Shown: piece by piece, positions 34,835 through 43,270 of the stretch
Numbering within the stretch: position 1 is the stretch's first letter
How the letters are laid out: every line of letters begins with the position of its first letter
Notes under the pieces: model-generated
What the model saw: only the letters and a program-made list of their open reading frames with translations
What the model was told of the DNA's origin: nothing
Databases searched by the model: none
Position numbers and translations under genes: made by a program
Source: an uncultured Lachnospiraceae bacterium
GTDB lineage: Bacteria > Bacillota > Clostridia > Lachnospirales > Lachnospiraceae
NCBI GenBank assembly: GCA_910585635.1
Contig: CAJUFE010000004.1
Span: forward strand, 77,516-141,515
Length of the DNA stretch: 64,000 bases
Direction of reading: 5' to 3'

Positions 34835-36015
34835 CGACCGACCTGCCTCTCCCTGTAGCTTTCCAGACAGCGGTTGATCCTCTTTGTGGGATTTAAGAGG
34901 TCGCTCAGGGAAGCATCATGGTTCAGATTATCGATGATCAGCGCGATATACTTGCTCATATCTACATCGATGTAATAGGGCCTGGCCAAAAGCTCTGGAT
35001 CCTGATAGACCAGATTGGTGGTGAGGATCCGGTCGATCAGCTCTTTTTCATAGTACTCGTCGAACTTGTCCAATCCGTTGGTGAACAATCCAAAGGTAGC
35101 GCAGATAAAGACCTTCCTGGCCTTCCTCTCCTTTAACTCCCTGGCCACATCCAGCATGCTCTCACCGGAAGAGATCATATCATCGATGATCAGCACATCC
35201 TTTCCCGCCACGTCACTGCCCAAAAACTCATGGGCCACGATCGGGTTGCGGCCATTTACGATCCGTGTATAATCCCTGCGCTTATAGAACATCCCCATAT
35301 CCAGGCCCAGCACATTAGCAAAATAGACTGCCCGGCTCATACCGCCCTCATCCGGGCTGATCACCATCATGTGCTCGCTGTCGATCTGCAGGTTCTCCTC
35401 GTGTTTTAAAAGATGCTTGATGAACTGATAGATCGGCTGGACCGTCTCAAAGCCCTTTAAGGGGATCGCGTTCTGCACTCTTGGGTCATGGGCGTCAAAG
35501 GTGATGATATTCTCCACGCCCATCCGCACCAACTCCTCCAATGCCAGGGCGCAGTCCAGGGACTCCCTGCTGGAGCGCTTATGCTGGCGGCTCTCATACA
35601 AGAAGGGCATGATCACATTGATCCGTCTGGCCTTGCCTGCCGCGGCGGCGATCACCCGCTTCAGATCCTGAAAATGATCGTCCGGCGACATGTAGTTGGT
35701 CTTCCCGCAGAGAGAATAGGTGAGACTGTGGTTGCACACATCCACCATGCAATACAGATCGTCCCCCCGGACAGACTCCTCTAAGGTCCCCTTTCCCTCT
35801 CCTGAACCAAAGCGGGGGGTCTGGGCGCCGATGATGTAGCTGTCCCGCTGGTAGCCGGCAAAGGCGATGGTGGATTTATGCTCGCTCTCCCGTTCCATCC
35901 GCCAGGTCGTCAGATACTTGTCCACCTTCTTCCCCAGCTCTTCGCAGCTCTTTAAGGGGATCAGGCCTAAGGGGCCTACGGGGATCGTCTCAATGATCTT
36001 CTCTTCGTACAGCAT
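34831..36015 (-). CDS. prs: Ribose-phosphate pyrophosphokinase
   Basis: A 394-residue PRPP synthetase-like enzyme. It makes PRPP for nucleotide, His, Trp and NAD synthesis. Visible: NVIMPFLYESRQHKRSSRES (ATP/flexible loop region), TFDAHDPRVQNAIP (the DxHxxQ motif), VISPDEGGMSRAVYFA, and the PRPP loop DVLIIDDMISSGESML. It is longer than the standard 310-320 residues, with an extended N-terminus (1-75) before the conserved core, as in a clostridial subgroup. GGAGG precedes the ATG and a TTGACT-TATAAA promoter lies 24 bases further up. The next gene starts inside its stop codon. Confidence 0.9.
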   Translation of the reverse strand: MLYEEKIIETIPVGPLGLIPLKSCEELGKKVDKYLTTWRMERESEHKSTIAFAGYQRDSYIIGAQTPRFGSGEGKGTLEESVRGDDLYCMVDVCNHSLTYSLCGKTNYMSPDDHFQDLKRVIAAAAGKARRINVIMPFLYESRQHKRSSRESLDCALALEELVRMGVENIITFDAHDPRVQNAIPLKGFETVQPIYQFIKHLLKHEENLQIDSEHMMVISPDEGGMSRAVYFANVLGLDMGMFYKRRDYTRIVNGRNPIVAHEFLGSDVAGKDVLIIDDMISSGESMLDVARELKERKARKVFICATFGLFTNGLDKFDEYYEKELIDRILTTNLVYQDPELLARPYYIDVDMSKYIALIIDNLNHDASLSDLLNPTKRINRCLESYRERQVGR

Positions 36016-36038
36016 CTTTTTCCTCCGTTTTTGCTTCT

Positions 36039-36067
36039 TTTATATCATTATGTGCCTTTTTAGTCAA
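36039..36067 (-). promoter_or_regulatory. prs promoter
   Basis: Minus strand TTGACT, 17-base spacer, TATAAA; a short leader follows. Confidence 0.7.
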
Positions 36068-36108
36068 TATGATCCATTGTATCCTGTATAAAGGGCAGGA
36101 AGCTCTCT

Positions 36109-37089
36109 TTACAGCTTCAGCCGGATATCCTCCCCATACAGCGGGATCACTGTATAACTGCTCATCACCCGGGAGGCCACCCGGTCGGTGTACTCGTCCC
36201 TCAGCCGGTCTAAGGACAGGTTGGTGGAGATGATCGTGGAGCGGCCGGACTGGAGCCGCTGGTTGATGCAGAAGAACAGCTGGGATGAGGTGAAGCTGTT
36301 GTTCAGCTCCGTGCCCAGATCGTCGATGATCAAAAGGTCGCAGTCCAGGATGAACTGGTAGGTGTCCTTCATCTCTTCCTCTTCCTGATAGTCGAACCTG
36401 TGCTTGGAAAAGACCTCGAACAAGTCATGAGCGGACAGATAGATCACCGAGTGATAGCTGTCGATCAGCTCCTTCGCGATGCAGTGGGTCAAAAAGGTCT
36501 TTCCCCTCCCTGTGGTCCCGGTAAAGAGGAGATTGCCGCCCTTTTCGTCAAACCGGTCCACGAACTCCCTGCACCAATGCTCCACCTGCTCCATATACCC
36601 GGCCACTGTGGTCCCGACGGCCGGCTCGATCTTTTGATCGTCAAAGTACCGGTAGGAAAAGGTCTGGAAATTTTCCCGCTGCAATACACGGTCCAGGTTC
36701 GACTGGGCATACAGGAGACCGATCTGGGCCTTCCGGAAGCAGTGGCATTTTTTCCCCTCCTTCGTATAACCGGTGTCCTGGCAGTCCGGGCAGCGGTAGC
36801 GCATATCCATATAGTCTGCAGGAAAGCCTGCTGTGGTAAGGAGCAGGGCTTTTTGCTCCCGCAGATCCAGGGTCTCCTCCCGCAGCCTCCCTAACGCCTC
36901 CTGATCCCCGTTCAAGAGCTCCCTGGCCCGGTACAGAGCCCGGGAGCCGATGGCCTGCTCTAATTCCTTTATGGCAGGGATCCTCTCATAGACCTCCCTG
37001 ATCCGATCGTCCTGCTCATGTTTATTTTTTAGCTGCTGGGCCTGGTACTCCCGCATGATCGCCTGATACTGGGAATTGCTAAGTGCCAT
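36109..37089 (-). CDS. DnaC/DnaI-like helicase loader ATPase
   Basis: A 326-residue AAA+ protein of the DnaC/DnaI type, which loads the replicative helicase. The N-terminal helical half ends with a zinc-binding segment YRCPDCQDTGYTKEGKKCHC. The ATPase half has Walker A FTGTTGRGKTFL, Walker B LLIIDDLGTE, sensor 1 STNLSLDRL and the arginine finger region DRVASRVM. It lies about 65 bases downstream of the DnaD-like gene on the same strand; the pair is the usual clostridial primosome cassette. The dnaD-dnaC transcript starts next to a cluster of DnaA boxes. Confidence 0.9.
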   Translation of the reverse strand: MALSNSQYQAIMREYQAQQLKNKHEQDDRIREVYERIPAIKELEQAIGSRALYRARELLNGDQEALGRLREETLDLREQKALLLTTAGFPADYMDMRYRCPDCQDTGYTKEGKKCHCFRKAQIGLLYAQSNLDRVLQRENFQTFSYRYFDDQKIEPAVGTTVAGYMEQVEHWCREFVDRFDEKGGNLLFTGTTGRGKTFLTHCIAKELIDSYHSVIYLSAHDLFEVFSKHRFDYQEEEEMKDTYQFILDCDLLIIDDLGTELNNSFTSSQLFFCINQRLQSGRSTIISTNLSLDRLRDEYTDRVASRVMSSYTVIPLYGEDIRLKL

Positions 37090-37155
37090 CCTTTTCTACC
37101 CCCTTACCTCCTGCACATACTCCTTTACGGCCTAAGCCTGCCCTGGGCTATCCGG

Positions 37156-38418
37156 TCATTTCTTCATCCTGGCCCGGACCTTTTCGATCATCAGCGAATC
37201 ATAATCCGTGGCGCTCTGCTCGAAATTGTGGAAACGGTTCGCCGCGCTGTTCCTTTTTCCTTTTTCGGCCCTCGCCCCCCGGCCTTTACCCTCTTGAGCC
37301 GGATCGGTCCCTTTTGCTGCCTGCTTTTTTTCCTGGTCCTGGTAGATCTTATCCAGCTCTTCCACATCCGATAAGTTTTTTACCCCGGCCTTCTTCCATT
37401 CCTTTAGGATCTTGTCCGCATACTGGAAGCTGGGAGAATGGGTCTTTTGGATCGTGCGGTCGCAGGCCTCCAGGACCACTTCCCTCGTAAAGCCATAGGC
37501 GCCGAACCAGTCGTCGATGAACCGCCTTTCCGCCTCCGCAGGCCTCCGGTCGTTAAGGCCAAAGGCTTTCATCACCGCAAATCCATCCTTGCTGAAACCG
37601 GCACAATAAGCCTTCGCCTCCTCCACAGTGACCAGCCCTCTCTTGTGCCAGTTCAATGCCACGGTCTCCATATAGCGGATGCTGGTATGTCCGTTCTGCA
37701 CACAATATTCTACCAGATATTCTAATAACTCTGAGGAAAGTCCCAGCCCGCCGTAAAGATACGCGAACACCTGACATTCCCGCTGGGTGAAGACCTTGTT
37801 CATGTATTTCTGGGCGATGTAGAGCAGCTGGGCAAAATCCTCGTCGTCCGCCAGGAGGCTGACCTGCTCCTGGGAATGGACCGGGACCGGATCTGGTGCG
37901 GCTCCCACAGGCTCTGTAGCAGCTATCGGCATACCAGGGTCCGGCATGCCCTGGACCGCCTTGTCGCATCCTGCCGCGCTATGTAGGGTGTTATCGCATC
38001 CTGCTGCGCTGTGTAGGGTCCTATCGGATCCTACTGTGCTGTGTAGGGTCCTGTCCGATGATCCCGCGCTGCCTGCGGCTCTGACGCCGGTCATGCTCTG
38101 TGCTGCGGTGCTGGGATCCGGCCTGGGGCGGGTCTCTGCCCCATCCTTTTTATCTCCAGCAAGGAGCCTTTCTTCTTCTCTTCCCCGTGCCAGAACACCC
38201 ATTTTCTCCCAGTATGCGATCGCCCTTCGCACATCACCCTCCGTATAATGGAGCTCCTCCGCGACCACCGCCGCGTCCGGCTGATCACTCTGGTGGCGGA
38301 GGAGATACAGGTAGATCTTTACATATTCACCGTTGGCCCCCGCCATATACCGATCGATGAACGTATTCGACACCAAGGTCGCATCTATCCGAAAGGTATC
38401 ATAAAAATCCCATGCCAT
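37156..38418 (-). CDS. DnaD-like primosome protein
   Basis: A 420-residue DnaD-domain protein. The N-terminal winged helix (AWDFYDTFRIDATLVSNTFI, YLYLLRHQSDQPDAAVVAEE) is followed by a low-complexity linker, a first DnaD domain (FAQLLYIAQKYMNKVFTQRE...) and the DnaD C-terminal part (YGFTREVVLEACDRTI, SFQYADKILKEW). DnaD proteins help DnaA and DnaI load helicase at origins and at restart forks. The linker carries a 10-residue repeat, TLHSAAGCDN-like, encoded by four 30-bp units (37962-38081), unusual for this family. The start at 38418 follows AAGGAGGGGG; the longer frame to 38505 runs into DnaA boxes and is rejected. Confidence 0.85.
   Translation of the reverse strand: MAWDFYDTFRIDATLVSNTFIDRYMAGANGEYVKIYLYLLRHQSDQPDAAVVAEELHYTEGDVRRAIAYWEKMGVLARGREEERLLAGDKKDGAETRPRPDPSTAAQSMTGVRAAGSAGSSDRTLHSTVGSDRTLHSAAGCDNTLHSAAGCDKAVQGMPDPGMPIAATEPVGAAPDPVPVHSQEQVSLLADDEDFAQLLYIAQKYMNKVFTQRECQVFAYLYGGLGLSSELLEYLVEYCVQNGHTSIRYMETVALNWHKRGLVTVEEAKAYCAGFSKDGFAVMKAFGLNDRRPAEAERRFIDDWFGAYGFTREVVLEACDRTIQKTHSPSFQYADKILKEWKKAGVKNLSDVEELDKIYQDQEKKQAAKGTDPAQEGKGRGARAEKGKRNSAANRFHNFEQSATDYDSLMIEKVRARMKK
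37962..38081. repeat. Four 30-bp tandem repeats inside the dnaD-like gene
   Basis: Units begin at 37962, 37992, 38022 and 38052 (the last is partial) with TATCGCATCCTGCTGCGCTG-like sequence. They keep the frame and encode a 10-residue repeat in the interdomain linker. Confidence 0.8.
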
Positions 38419-38483
38419 GATCGATCCCCCTCCTTTTCTAACTCCATCATAACATAAGGTCGAAAAAAAAGAAATAGCCGGAC

Positions 38484-38683
38484 TTATCCACAAAAAACGA
38501 CGCACTTGCTGTGGATATTGTGGATAACCTGGTGGACAGCCACTCTTTTTGCCTGGCCATCCCTGTCGAAATGTAGGGATAGCAAGGTTTTCCTAAATTT
38601 TCTGTCAATTTTTCGGAGCAATAAAAAAATCCACATAGCGTCTTCCCATAAAATGTTGAAAACTATGTGGATATTGTGGATAA
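38484..38683. promoter_or_regulatory. Cluster of five DnaA boxes
   Basis: TTATCCACA at 38484-38492 on the plus strand; on the minus strand perfect boxes at 38519-38527 and 38675-38683 and near-perfect ones (ATATCCACA) at 38510-38518 and 38666-38674. The 18-base string TGTGGATATTGTGGATAA occurs twice, 156 bases apart. A weaker AAATCCACA is near 38627. The cluster fills the 266-base gap between murC and the dnaD-like gene, and AT-rich runs lie between the boxes. Confidence 0.8.
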
Positions 38684-38684
38684 C

Positions 38685-40067
38685 TTATTTGCCCAGCAGC
38701 CTTTCTCCCACTTTTACGATATCTCCGGCCCCCATGGTTATCAACAGATCACCGGGGACACATTTTTTTAAAAGAAATGTCTCGATCTCGTCAAAGGAGG
38801 GGATATAGCAGGCTTTTCCCCCTGCCTCGGCGATCTTTATGGCGATATCCGCCGAGCTGATGCCGATGGTGTTGACCTCCCTGGCCGCATAGATATCGGC
38901 CAGCACCACCTCATCCGCCTCCAGGAGGGCTTCTGCGAACTCATCTAAAAGAGCCGCCGTCCTGGTATAGGTGTGGGGCTGGAAGACGCACCACAGCTTT
39001 TTATGGGGATATCGCTTCGCCGCCGCTAAGGTAGCTCTGATCTCCTGAGGATGATGGGCGTAGTCATCGATCACCGTGACCCCGCCGACCACCCCCTTCT
39101 TCTCAAAACGCCGTTCCGTGCCGGTGAACCGAAGGAGCCCTTCCTGGATCTTCTCCAGCGGGATCCCAAAGCTCATGGCCGCCGCCACCGCCGACAGGGA
39201 ATTATAGATATTGTGCTCGCCGGGGACATGGAGCTGGATCTGCCCGGCCTCTGCCCCGTCGATCAGGAGTGTGTACGAGCCATTGCCAACCTGGTCATAG
39301 GTGATCGCAGCGGCGCTGTAGCGGCTCCTTGCTGGGTCACGGCCAAAGGTGACCACCTGGCAGGGCAGGCCCTCCACCAAGGCCTCCACATCCTGGATAT
39401 CGCTGTTGATGATCAAGATCCCCTTTTCGTCCAATTTCTCAGCAAAAAGCCGGAAAGAATGACGGATATCCTCCAGATCCTTAAAAAAGTCCAGATGATC
39501 GGCTTCTATGTTCAGGATGATCTCCATGGTCGGGAAAAAGGAGAGGAAGCTGTTGGTATATTCACAGGCCTCTGCCACAAAATACTCGGCCCCTCCCACC
39601 CGGATATTGCCTCCGATGTCATGGAGGATGCCGCCTACCGTCACGGTGGGATCAGTCCCTGCCGCTAACAGGATATCCGTCAGCATGGAAGTGGTGGTGG
39701 TCTTCCCGTGGGTCCCGGCGATATTGACCGCGTTCTGATAATTGCGCATCATCTCCCCCAAAAGCTCCGCCCGGGTGAGCATAGGGATCTTCCGCTCCTG
39801 TACCGCCTGAAATTCCAGGTTATCCGGATGGATGGCCGCCGTATAGACCACCACATCGATGTCCTCCGTGATGTTCGATGCCCGCTGCCCGTAGGCGATC
39901 TTCGCGCCCATCTGCTCCAGATGCTCGGTCAGCTGGGTCTTATGGGCGTCAGAACCAGATACCCTAAAGCCCTCCTCCAGGAGGATCTGCGCCAGCCCGC
40001 TCATACTGATGCCCCCGATCCCGATAAAATGTATAGTTTCCGGTTTGTTGAAATCGATCTGATACAT
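38685..40067 (-). CDS. murC: UDP-N-acetylmuramate-L-alanine ligase
   Basis: A 460-residue Mur ligase adding L-Ala to UDP-MurNAc in the cytoplasm. N-terminal nucleotide-binding motif FIGIGGISMSGLA, ATP loop GTHGKTTTTSML, central EACEYTNSFLSFFP and NIEADHLDFF, and C-terminal DDYAHHPQEI with FQPHTYTRT all match MurC. The start at 40067 follows GAGGAAG; the longer frame to 40115 lacks a ribosome site. The stop codon abuts the last DnaA box at 38683. Confidence 0.95.
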   Translation of the reverse strand: MYQIDFNKPETIHFIGIGGISMSGLAQILLEEGFRVSGSDAHKTQLTEHLEQMGAKIAYGQRASNITEDIDVVVYTAAIHPDNLEFQAVQERKIPMLTRAELLGEMMRNYQNAVNIAGTHGKTTTTSMLTDILLAAGTDPTVTVGGILHDIGGNIRVGGAEYFVAEACEYTNSFLSFFPTMEIILNIEADHLDFFKDLEDIRHSFRLFAEKLDEKGILIINSDIQDVEALVEGLPCQVVTFGRDPARSRYSAAAITYDQVGNGSYTLLIDGAEAGQIQLHVPGEHNIYNSLSAVAAAMSFGIPLEKIQEGLLRFTGTERRFEKKGVVGGVTVIDDYAHHPQEIRATLAAAKRYPHKKLWCVFQPHTYTRTAALLDEFAEALLEADEVVLADIYAAREVNTIGISSADIAIKIAEAGGKACYIPSFDEIETFLLKKCVPGDLLITMGAGDIVKVGERLLGK

Positions 40068-40165
40068 ATCTTCCTCTTTCCGGCATTGATCTCGCCTATC
40101 TTTATTGTATGTCACGGGGCTGGCTTTGGGTCATCTGTCCATCCGTTCATGGCCATCTCCACATA

Positions 40166-40675
40166 TCAAGCCAAGCTCTTTTTAAAGAGCAGGCCTTTAT
40201 ATCGGTCCAATGTGAACAGCAGCATGTTCCCCAGCACCCCGATAGCCAGGATCTCCCCGACCCCTACTGTCACCATAGCAAAGGGGATCAGATCCGTGGA
40301 ACCGTAAGCATAGCGCAGCACCCAGGGGATGATGACCGTATTGGCCAAGATCGGGGGCAGGCAGACCAGCCACCGGCTCTTCTTTCCCAGATACAAGGAG
40401 CCCGCCGCCCCGATCAGTGTGGCCAGGCTGCCGAACACCACATCCAGCACCGCCGCCCCGCAAAAGAGGTTGGCTAAAAAGCAGCCTAAAAACAGCCCGG
40501 GCACGGCCGCGGGGGTAAAGAAAGGCAGGACACACAGGATCTCTGAGATCCTGAACTGGATCGGTCCGAAGCTGATGGGGGCAAAGACCATGGTCAGCGT
40601 CACATAGATGGCGGCGATGGCGGCCCCGTAGGCCAGCAGGTACACATTTTTTAGATTGTTCTTTCTCTTTTCCAT
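40166..40675 (-). CDS. queT: QueT-type queuosine-precursor transporter
   Basis: A 169-residue membrane protein with about five hydrophobic segments, of the QueT family, an S-component of ECF-type importers for queuine or preQ1. Recognisable: YGAAIAAIYVTLTMVFAPIS, FGPIQFRISEIL and LGCFLANLFCGAAVLDVVFG. The energising ECF module is not in this window. The ribosome site AAAGGAG (40684-40690) is part of a preQ1-type leader hairpin at 40684-40726, which fits control by its own substrate. Confidence 0.88.
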   Translation of the reverse strand: MEKRKNNLKNVYLLAYGAAIAAIYVTLTMVFAPISFGPIQFRISEILCVLPFFTPAAVPGLFLGCFLANLFCGAAVLDVVFGSLATLIGAAGSLYLGKKSRWLVCLPPILANTVIIPWVLRYAYGSTDLIPFAMVTVGVGEILAIGVLGNMLLFTLDRYKGLLFKKSLA

Positions 40676-40683
40676 ATCTCGTT

Positions 40684-40726
40684 CTCCTTTAGTTTTGTTT
40701 TAGGTGAGGAAGGTCTCGAACTCACC
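40684..40726 (-). ncRNA. preQ1 class I-type riboswitch before queT
   Basis: Minus strand GGTGAG pairs with CTCACC around TTCGAGACCTTC, followed by the A-rich tail TAAAACAAAACTAAAGGAG that ends in the ribosome site. A small hairpin with an A-rich tail folding back and overlapping the ribosome site, before queT, is the preQ1-I layout; the loop differs a little from the consensus I remember. Confidence 0.65.
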
Positions 40727-40861
40727 GGTCTTTTTGCCGAAAAGCCTTGATCTTACAAGGTTTTCGACGGTCCTAGGATATCACAAAAAGGTGGGAAATG
40801 CAAGCAGAGTACCAGAAAAGTACCATCTTACCCGAACGATGCTCTACTTTTTACGCCACGA

Positions 40862-40925
40862 TAAAAAAGCCAGAAAGCTCTCCCTCTGACGCGCAGACTG
40901 CGCCTTAGGATAGCCTTCCGGCTTT
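40862..40925 (-). terminator. Terminator of the TRAP-amidohydrolase operon
   Basis: AAAAAGCCGGAAGGCT pairs with AGCTTTCTGGCTTTTTT (wobble pairs allowed), enclosing a small GCGCA/TGCGC hairpin; about 12 bases after the amidohydrolase stop. Confidence 0.7.
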
Positions 40926-40936
40926 TTCTCATCCTT

Positions 40937-42076
40937 TTAATCCAGATCGGTCTGACGATAGACGATGCTCCCCCGCTTCACGGTCAGCTGGGGGACGATC
41001 GTGCGCTCCCCGGTTATGTACGCTCCGTTCAGATCGTAAAACCGTGTCTCCTTTTCCTTGATGCAAAAAACTGCAAGGTCGGCCCTGGTGCCTGGCCGGA
41101 GCGTGGCCAGCTCCTCTTCTGCTCCCAGCTGCCTGGCCGGAGCTAAGATCGCCGCATCCAGCACCTGCTCCAGGGACATGCCCATAGCCATGAACTTGGC
41201 CAGGAGGCGGGGCAGCGTGACCACCGGGTGCTGATACTGGGTGATCGGGGAGATATCGCTGCTGATGATGTCGGGAAGGAAGCCCTCTTCCATGGCGGGG
41301 AGGGCAGTCCTGTACTCGAAATTCCCCTTGCCGTTGCAGGCATCGAACAGGACCCCCCGCTCCCTGGCCCTGCGGATGCCGGCCTTTACCTTTCCATGTC
41401 CATCCAGGATCGTACTGCCTTTCCCATAGTACATATGGCAGAACACGTCCCCGGGCCGCAGCATGGCGGCGGCTTCCTCTGCCTCGATGATCGGATCCAC
41501 CATATGGACCACCACCGGGCAGCCCAGCTCCTGGGCGATCTCTAAGGTCTTTTCAAGAGGCTCTCTGGTGAGGCCGGTAGGGCCTACGATGTTTTTCGAT
41601 ATCCTGTATTTCAACGCCACCAGATGCTCTGGATACCGTGCAAAGAGCATCTTCATCTTTTCCACATCGTAGTATCTGGGGTCCACATTTTCCGGATAAA
41701 GAGCGGTGGCCAGCCCTGTGGGGGACACGTTTAAGTAGCTCTTGATGTCCGTCACCGACTGGGTGATATCGGTCTTCTCGAACAGCTCATAATTGCTCGC
41801 CCCGCAGGTGCCGCCGTCCACGGCTGTGGTGACACCATTGGGCAGGTTCATGATGTCCGCCTTTACCGATCCGTCACAGCCGGAATACAGATGGATATGA
41901 TAGTCGATCAGCCCTGGCGTGACCAGGCATCCGTCCACATCGACGACGGAGGCCTGGCCGGAGCGCAGCGTATCGGCATCCACGATCCGATCCCCCAGGA
42001 TCCCGATATCCTGCTTTCCCGATCGTTTGGTCAGCGGATCATAGGTATGACCATTTTTTAAAATGACTGCGTTCAC
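40937..42076 (-). CDS. Amidohydrolase/deacetylase-family metallohydrolase
   Basis: A 379-residue TIM-barrel metal hydrolase. Metal motif GLIDYHIHLYSG (HxH), the bridging Lys candidate in VALKYRISKNIVGPTG, later metal His in VVHMVDP and CHMYYGKG and the Asp in ISSDISPI. The block MNLPNGVTTAVDGGTCGASN marks the dihydroorotase-like subgroup that includes N-acetyl amino-acid and acetyl-hydroxyacid deacetylases. It is the last gene of a minus-strand operon dctQ-dctM-dctP-amidohydrolase, so its substrate is probably what the TRAP system imports, an acylated amino or hydroxy acid. The reaction is inferred, not seen. Confidence 0.85.
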   Translation of the reverse strand: MNAVILKNGHTYDPLTKRSGKQDIGILGDRIVDADTLRSGQASVVDVDGCLVTPGLIDYHIHLYSGCDGSVKADIMNLPNGVTTAVDGGTCGASNYELFEKTDITQSVTDIKSYLNVSPTGLATALYPENVDPRYYDVEKMKMLFARYPEHLVALKYRISKNIVGPTGLTREPLEKTLEIAQELGCPVVVHMVDPIIEAEEAAAMLRPGDVFCHMYYGKGSTILDGHGKVKAGIRRARERGVLFDACNGKGNFEYRTALPAMEEGFLPDIISSDISPITQYQHPVVTLPRLLAKFMAMGMSLEQVLDAAILAPARQLGAEEELATLRPGTRADLAVFCIKEKETRFYDLNGAYITGERTIVPQLTVKRGSIVYRQTDLD

Positions 42077-42098
42077 ATCATCCTCCTTGCGGCGGCCA

Positions 42099-43232
42099 TC
42101 ATTTTTTATTGGCTTCTACCGCGTTAAGCAGCTTATCCACCAGCTCATCCCCGATATCGGCCCGGATCTGGTCATAGACCGACGCAGCCTGCTCCTTCAT
42201 CTGGTCTGTCACCGCAGTATCCAGGGTGATGATCTTGGTCCCGCTCTCCTCGATGGTGGCCTTATCCTGGGCGATGCTGTCGTCCGCCAGACTCCGTGTA
42301 TACACGATCGCCTCATGTGCGCAGTCGTCCACCAGCGCCTGCACCTGGGCCGGGAGACCGGCGTATAAGTCATTGTTCATCAAAAAGACGATGATGTGGC
42401 CCAGATGATTGGTCTCGATCACATAGTTCTGGGTCTCATAAAATTTATTGGCCACGATGTTCATGTAGGGATTTTCCTGGGCGTCGATCGTTTTCTGCTG
42501 CAGGCCTACATAGACCTCACTGAAATCCATGGCGGTGGCATTGCAGCCCAGCGCCTGCCAGTAGGCGATGTGGTACGGATTCTGGATCACCCGGATCTTC
42601 ACGCCGCTAAAATCCGCTACAGACTTTACCTCGATGTTGGAGGTGGTCTGCCTAAAGCCTGCGTCAGCCAGGCCCATCAGCTTGATCCCCCCGGCCTCTG
42701 AGTACACGTTCAGCGCGTCGATAAAGGAGTCATCGTCCAGCACGCTCCGCATGGTGGCCAGGTCCGGGAAGGCGTTGGGGCAGTCAAATACGGCATACTC
42801 CTTGACGAAGGAGGGCATACCGCTGGTGATGGTGGTGACGAAGTCATTGGTGCCGTCGATCAGGCCCTGGAGCTGCTCCGTATCATTGCCCAGCTGCCCA
42901 TTGGCATACAGGTTCACCACGATCTTCCCGCCGCTCTTGGCCTCGATCAGCTCCTTGAACTTATCCATCATCTTGTAGTTCAATGTGGTGTCTGCCACGT
43001 TCATCGCCACGGTCCAGGTATAGGAGTCGCTGATCTCCACCACGTCACCGGCCGCTGCGCCGCCGGCTGCATCGTCGGCCTCTTTACCGCCCGACGCCTC
43101 CCCGGCTGCTGCCTGGGTCTGGCCTTCTGCGGCCGCCGCCTGGGTGGTGGCTGGTGTGCTGCCCCCGCCTCCTGAGCAGGCGGTCATCATGAGCATACAT
43201 GCTGCTGTTATAAGTGCTGCTGTCTTTTTCAT
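42099..43232 (-). CDS. dctP: TRAP transporter substrate-binding lipoprotein (second system)
   Basis: A 377-residue DctP receptor. Signal segment MKKTAALITAACMLMMTAC gives a lipobox MTAC with Cys near 19, followed by a Gly/Ala/Thr-rich linker. Body motifs: NYKMMDKFKELIEAKSGGKI, LGNDTEQLQGLIDGTNDFVT, FSGVKIRVIQNPYHIAYWQA and VYVGLQQKTIDAQENP. The start at 43232 follows AAAAGGAG; a longer frame to 43274 overlaps dctM. It lies 38 bases after dctM and 22 before the amidohydrolase gene, an order (Q, M, P) unlike the other TRAP operon in this window (P, Q, M). Confidence 0.9.
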   Translation of the reverse strand: MKKTAALITAACMLMMTACSGGGGSTPATTQAAAAEGQTQAAAGEASGGKEADDAAGGAAAGDVVEISDSYTWTVAMNVADTTLNYKMMDKFKELIEAKSGGKIVVNLYANGQLGNDTEQLQGLIDGTNDFVTTITSGMPSFVKEYAVFDCPNAFPDLATMRSVLDDDSFIDALNVYSEAGGIKLMGLADAGFRQTTSNIEVKSVADFSGVKIRVIQNPYHIAYWQALGCNATAMDFSEVYVGLQQKTIDAQENPYMNIVANKFYETQNYVIETNHLGHIIVFLMNNDLYAGLPAQVQALVDDCAHEAIVYTRSLADDSIAQDKATIEESGTKIITLDTAVTDQMKEQAASVYDQIRADIGDELVDKLLNAVEANKK

Positions 43233-43270
43233 ACGTTTCTTCTCCTTTTTCTTTTTATCTCTTTTACCTC

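Noticed and set aside
38419..38684. Chromosome origin of replication
   Set aside because: DnaA boxes are present but dnaA, dnaN and a gene-strand switch are not; both flanks are on the minus strand. I keep it as a DnaA-box cluster only.
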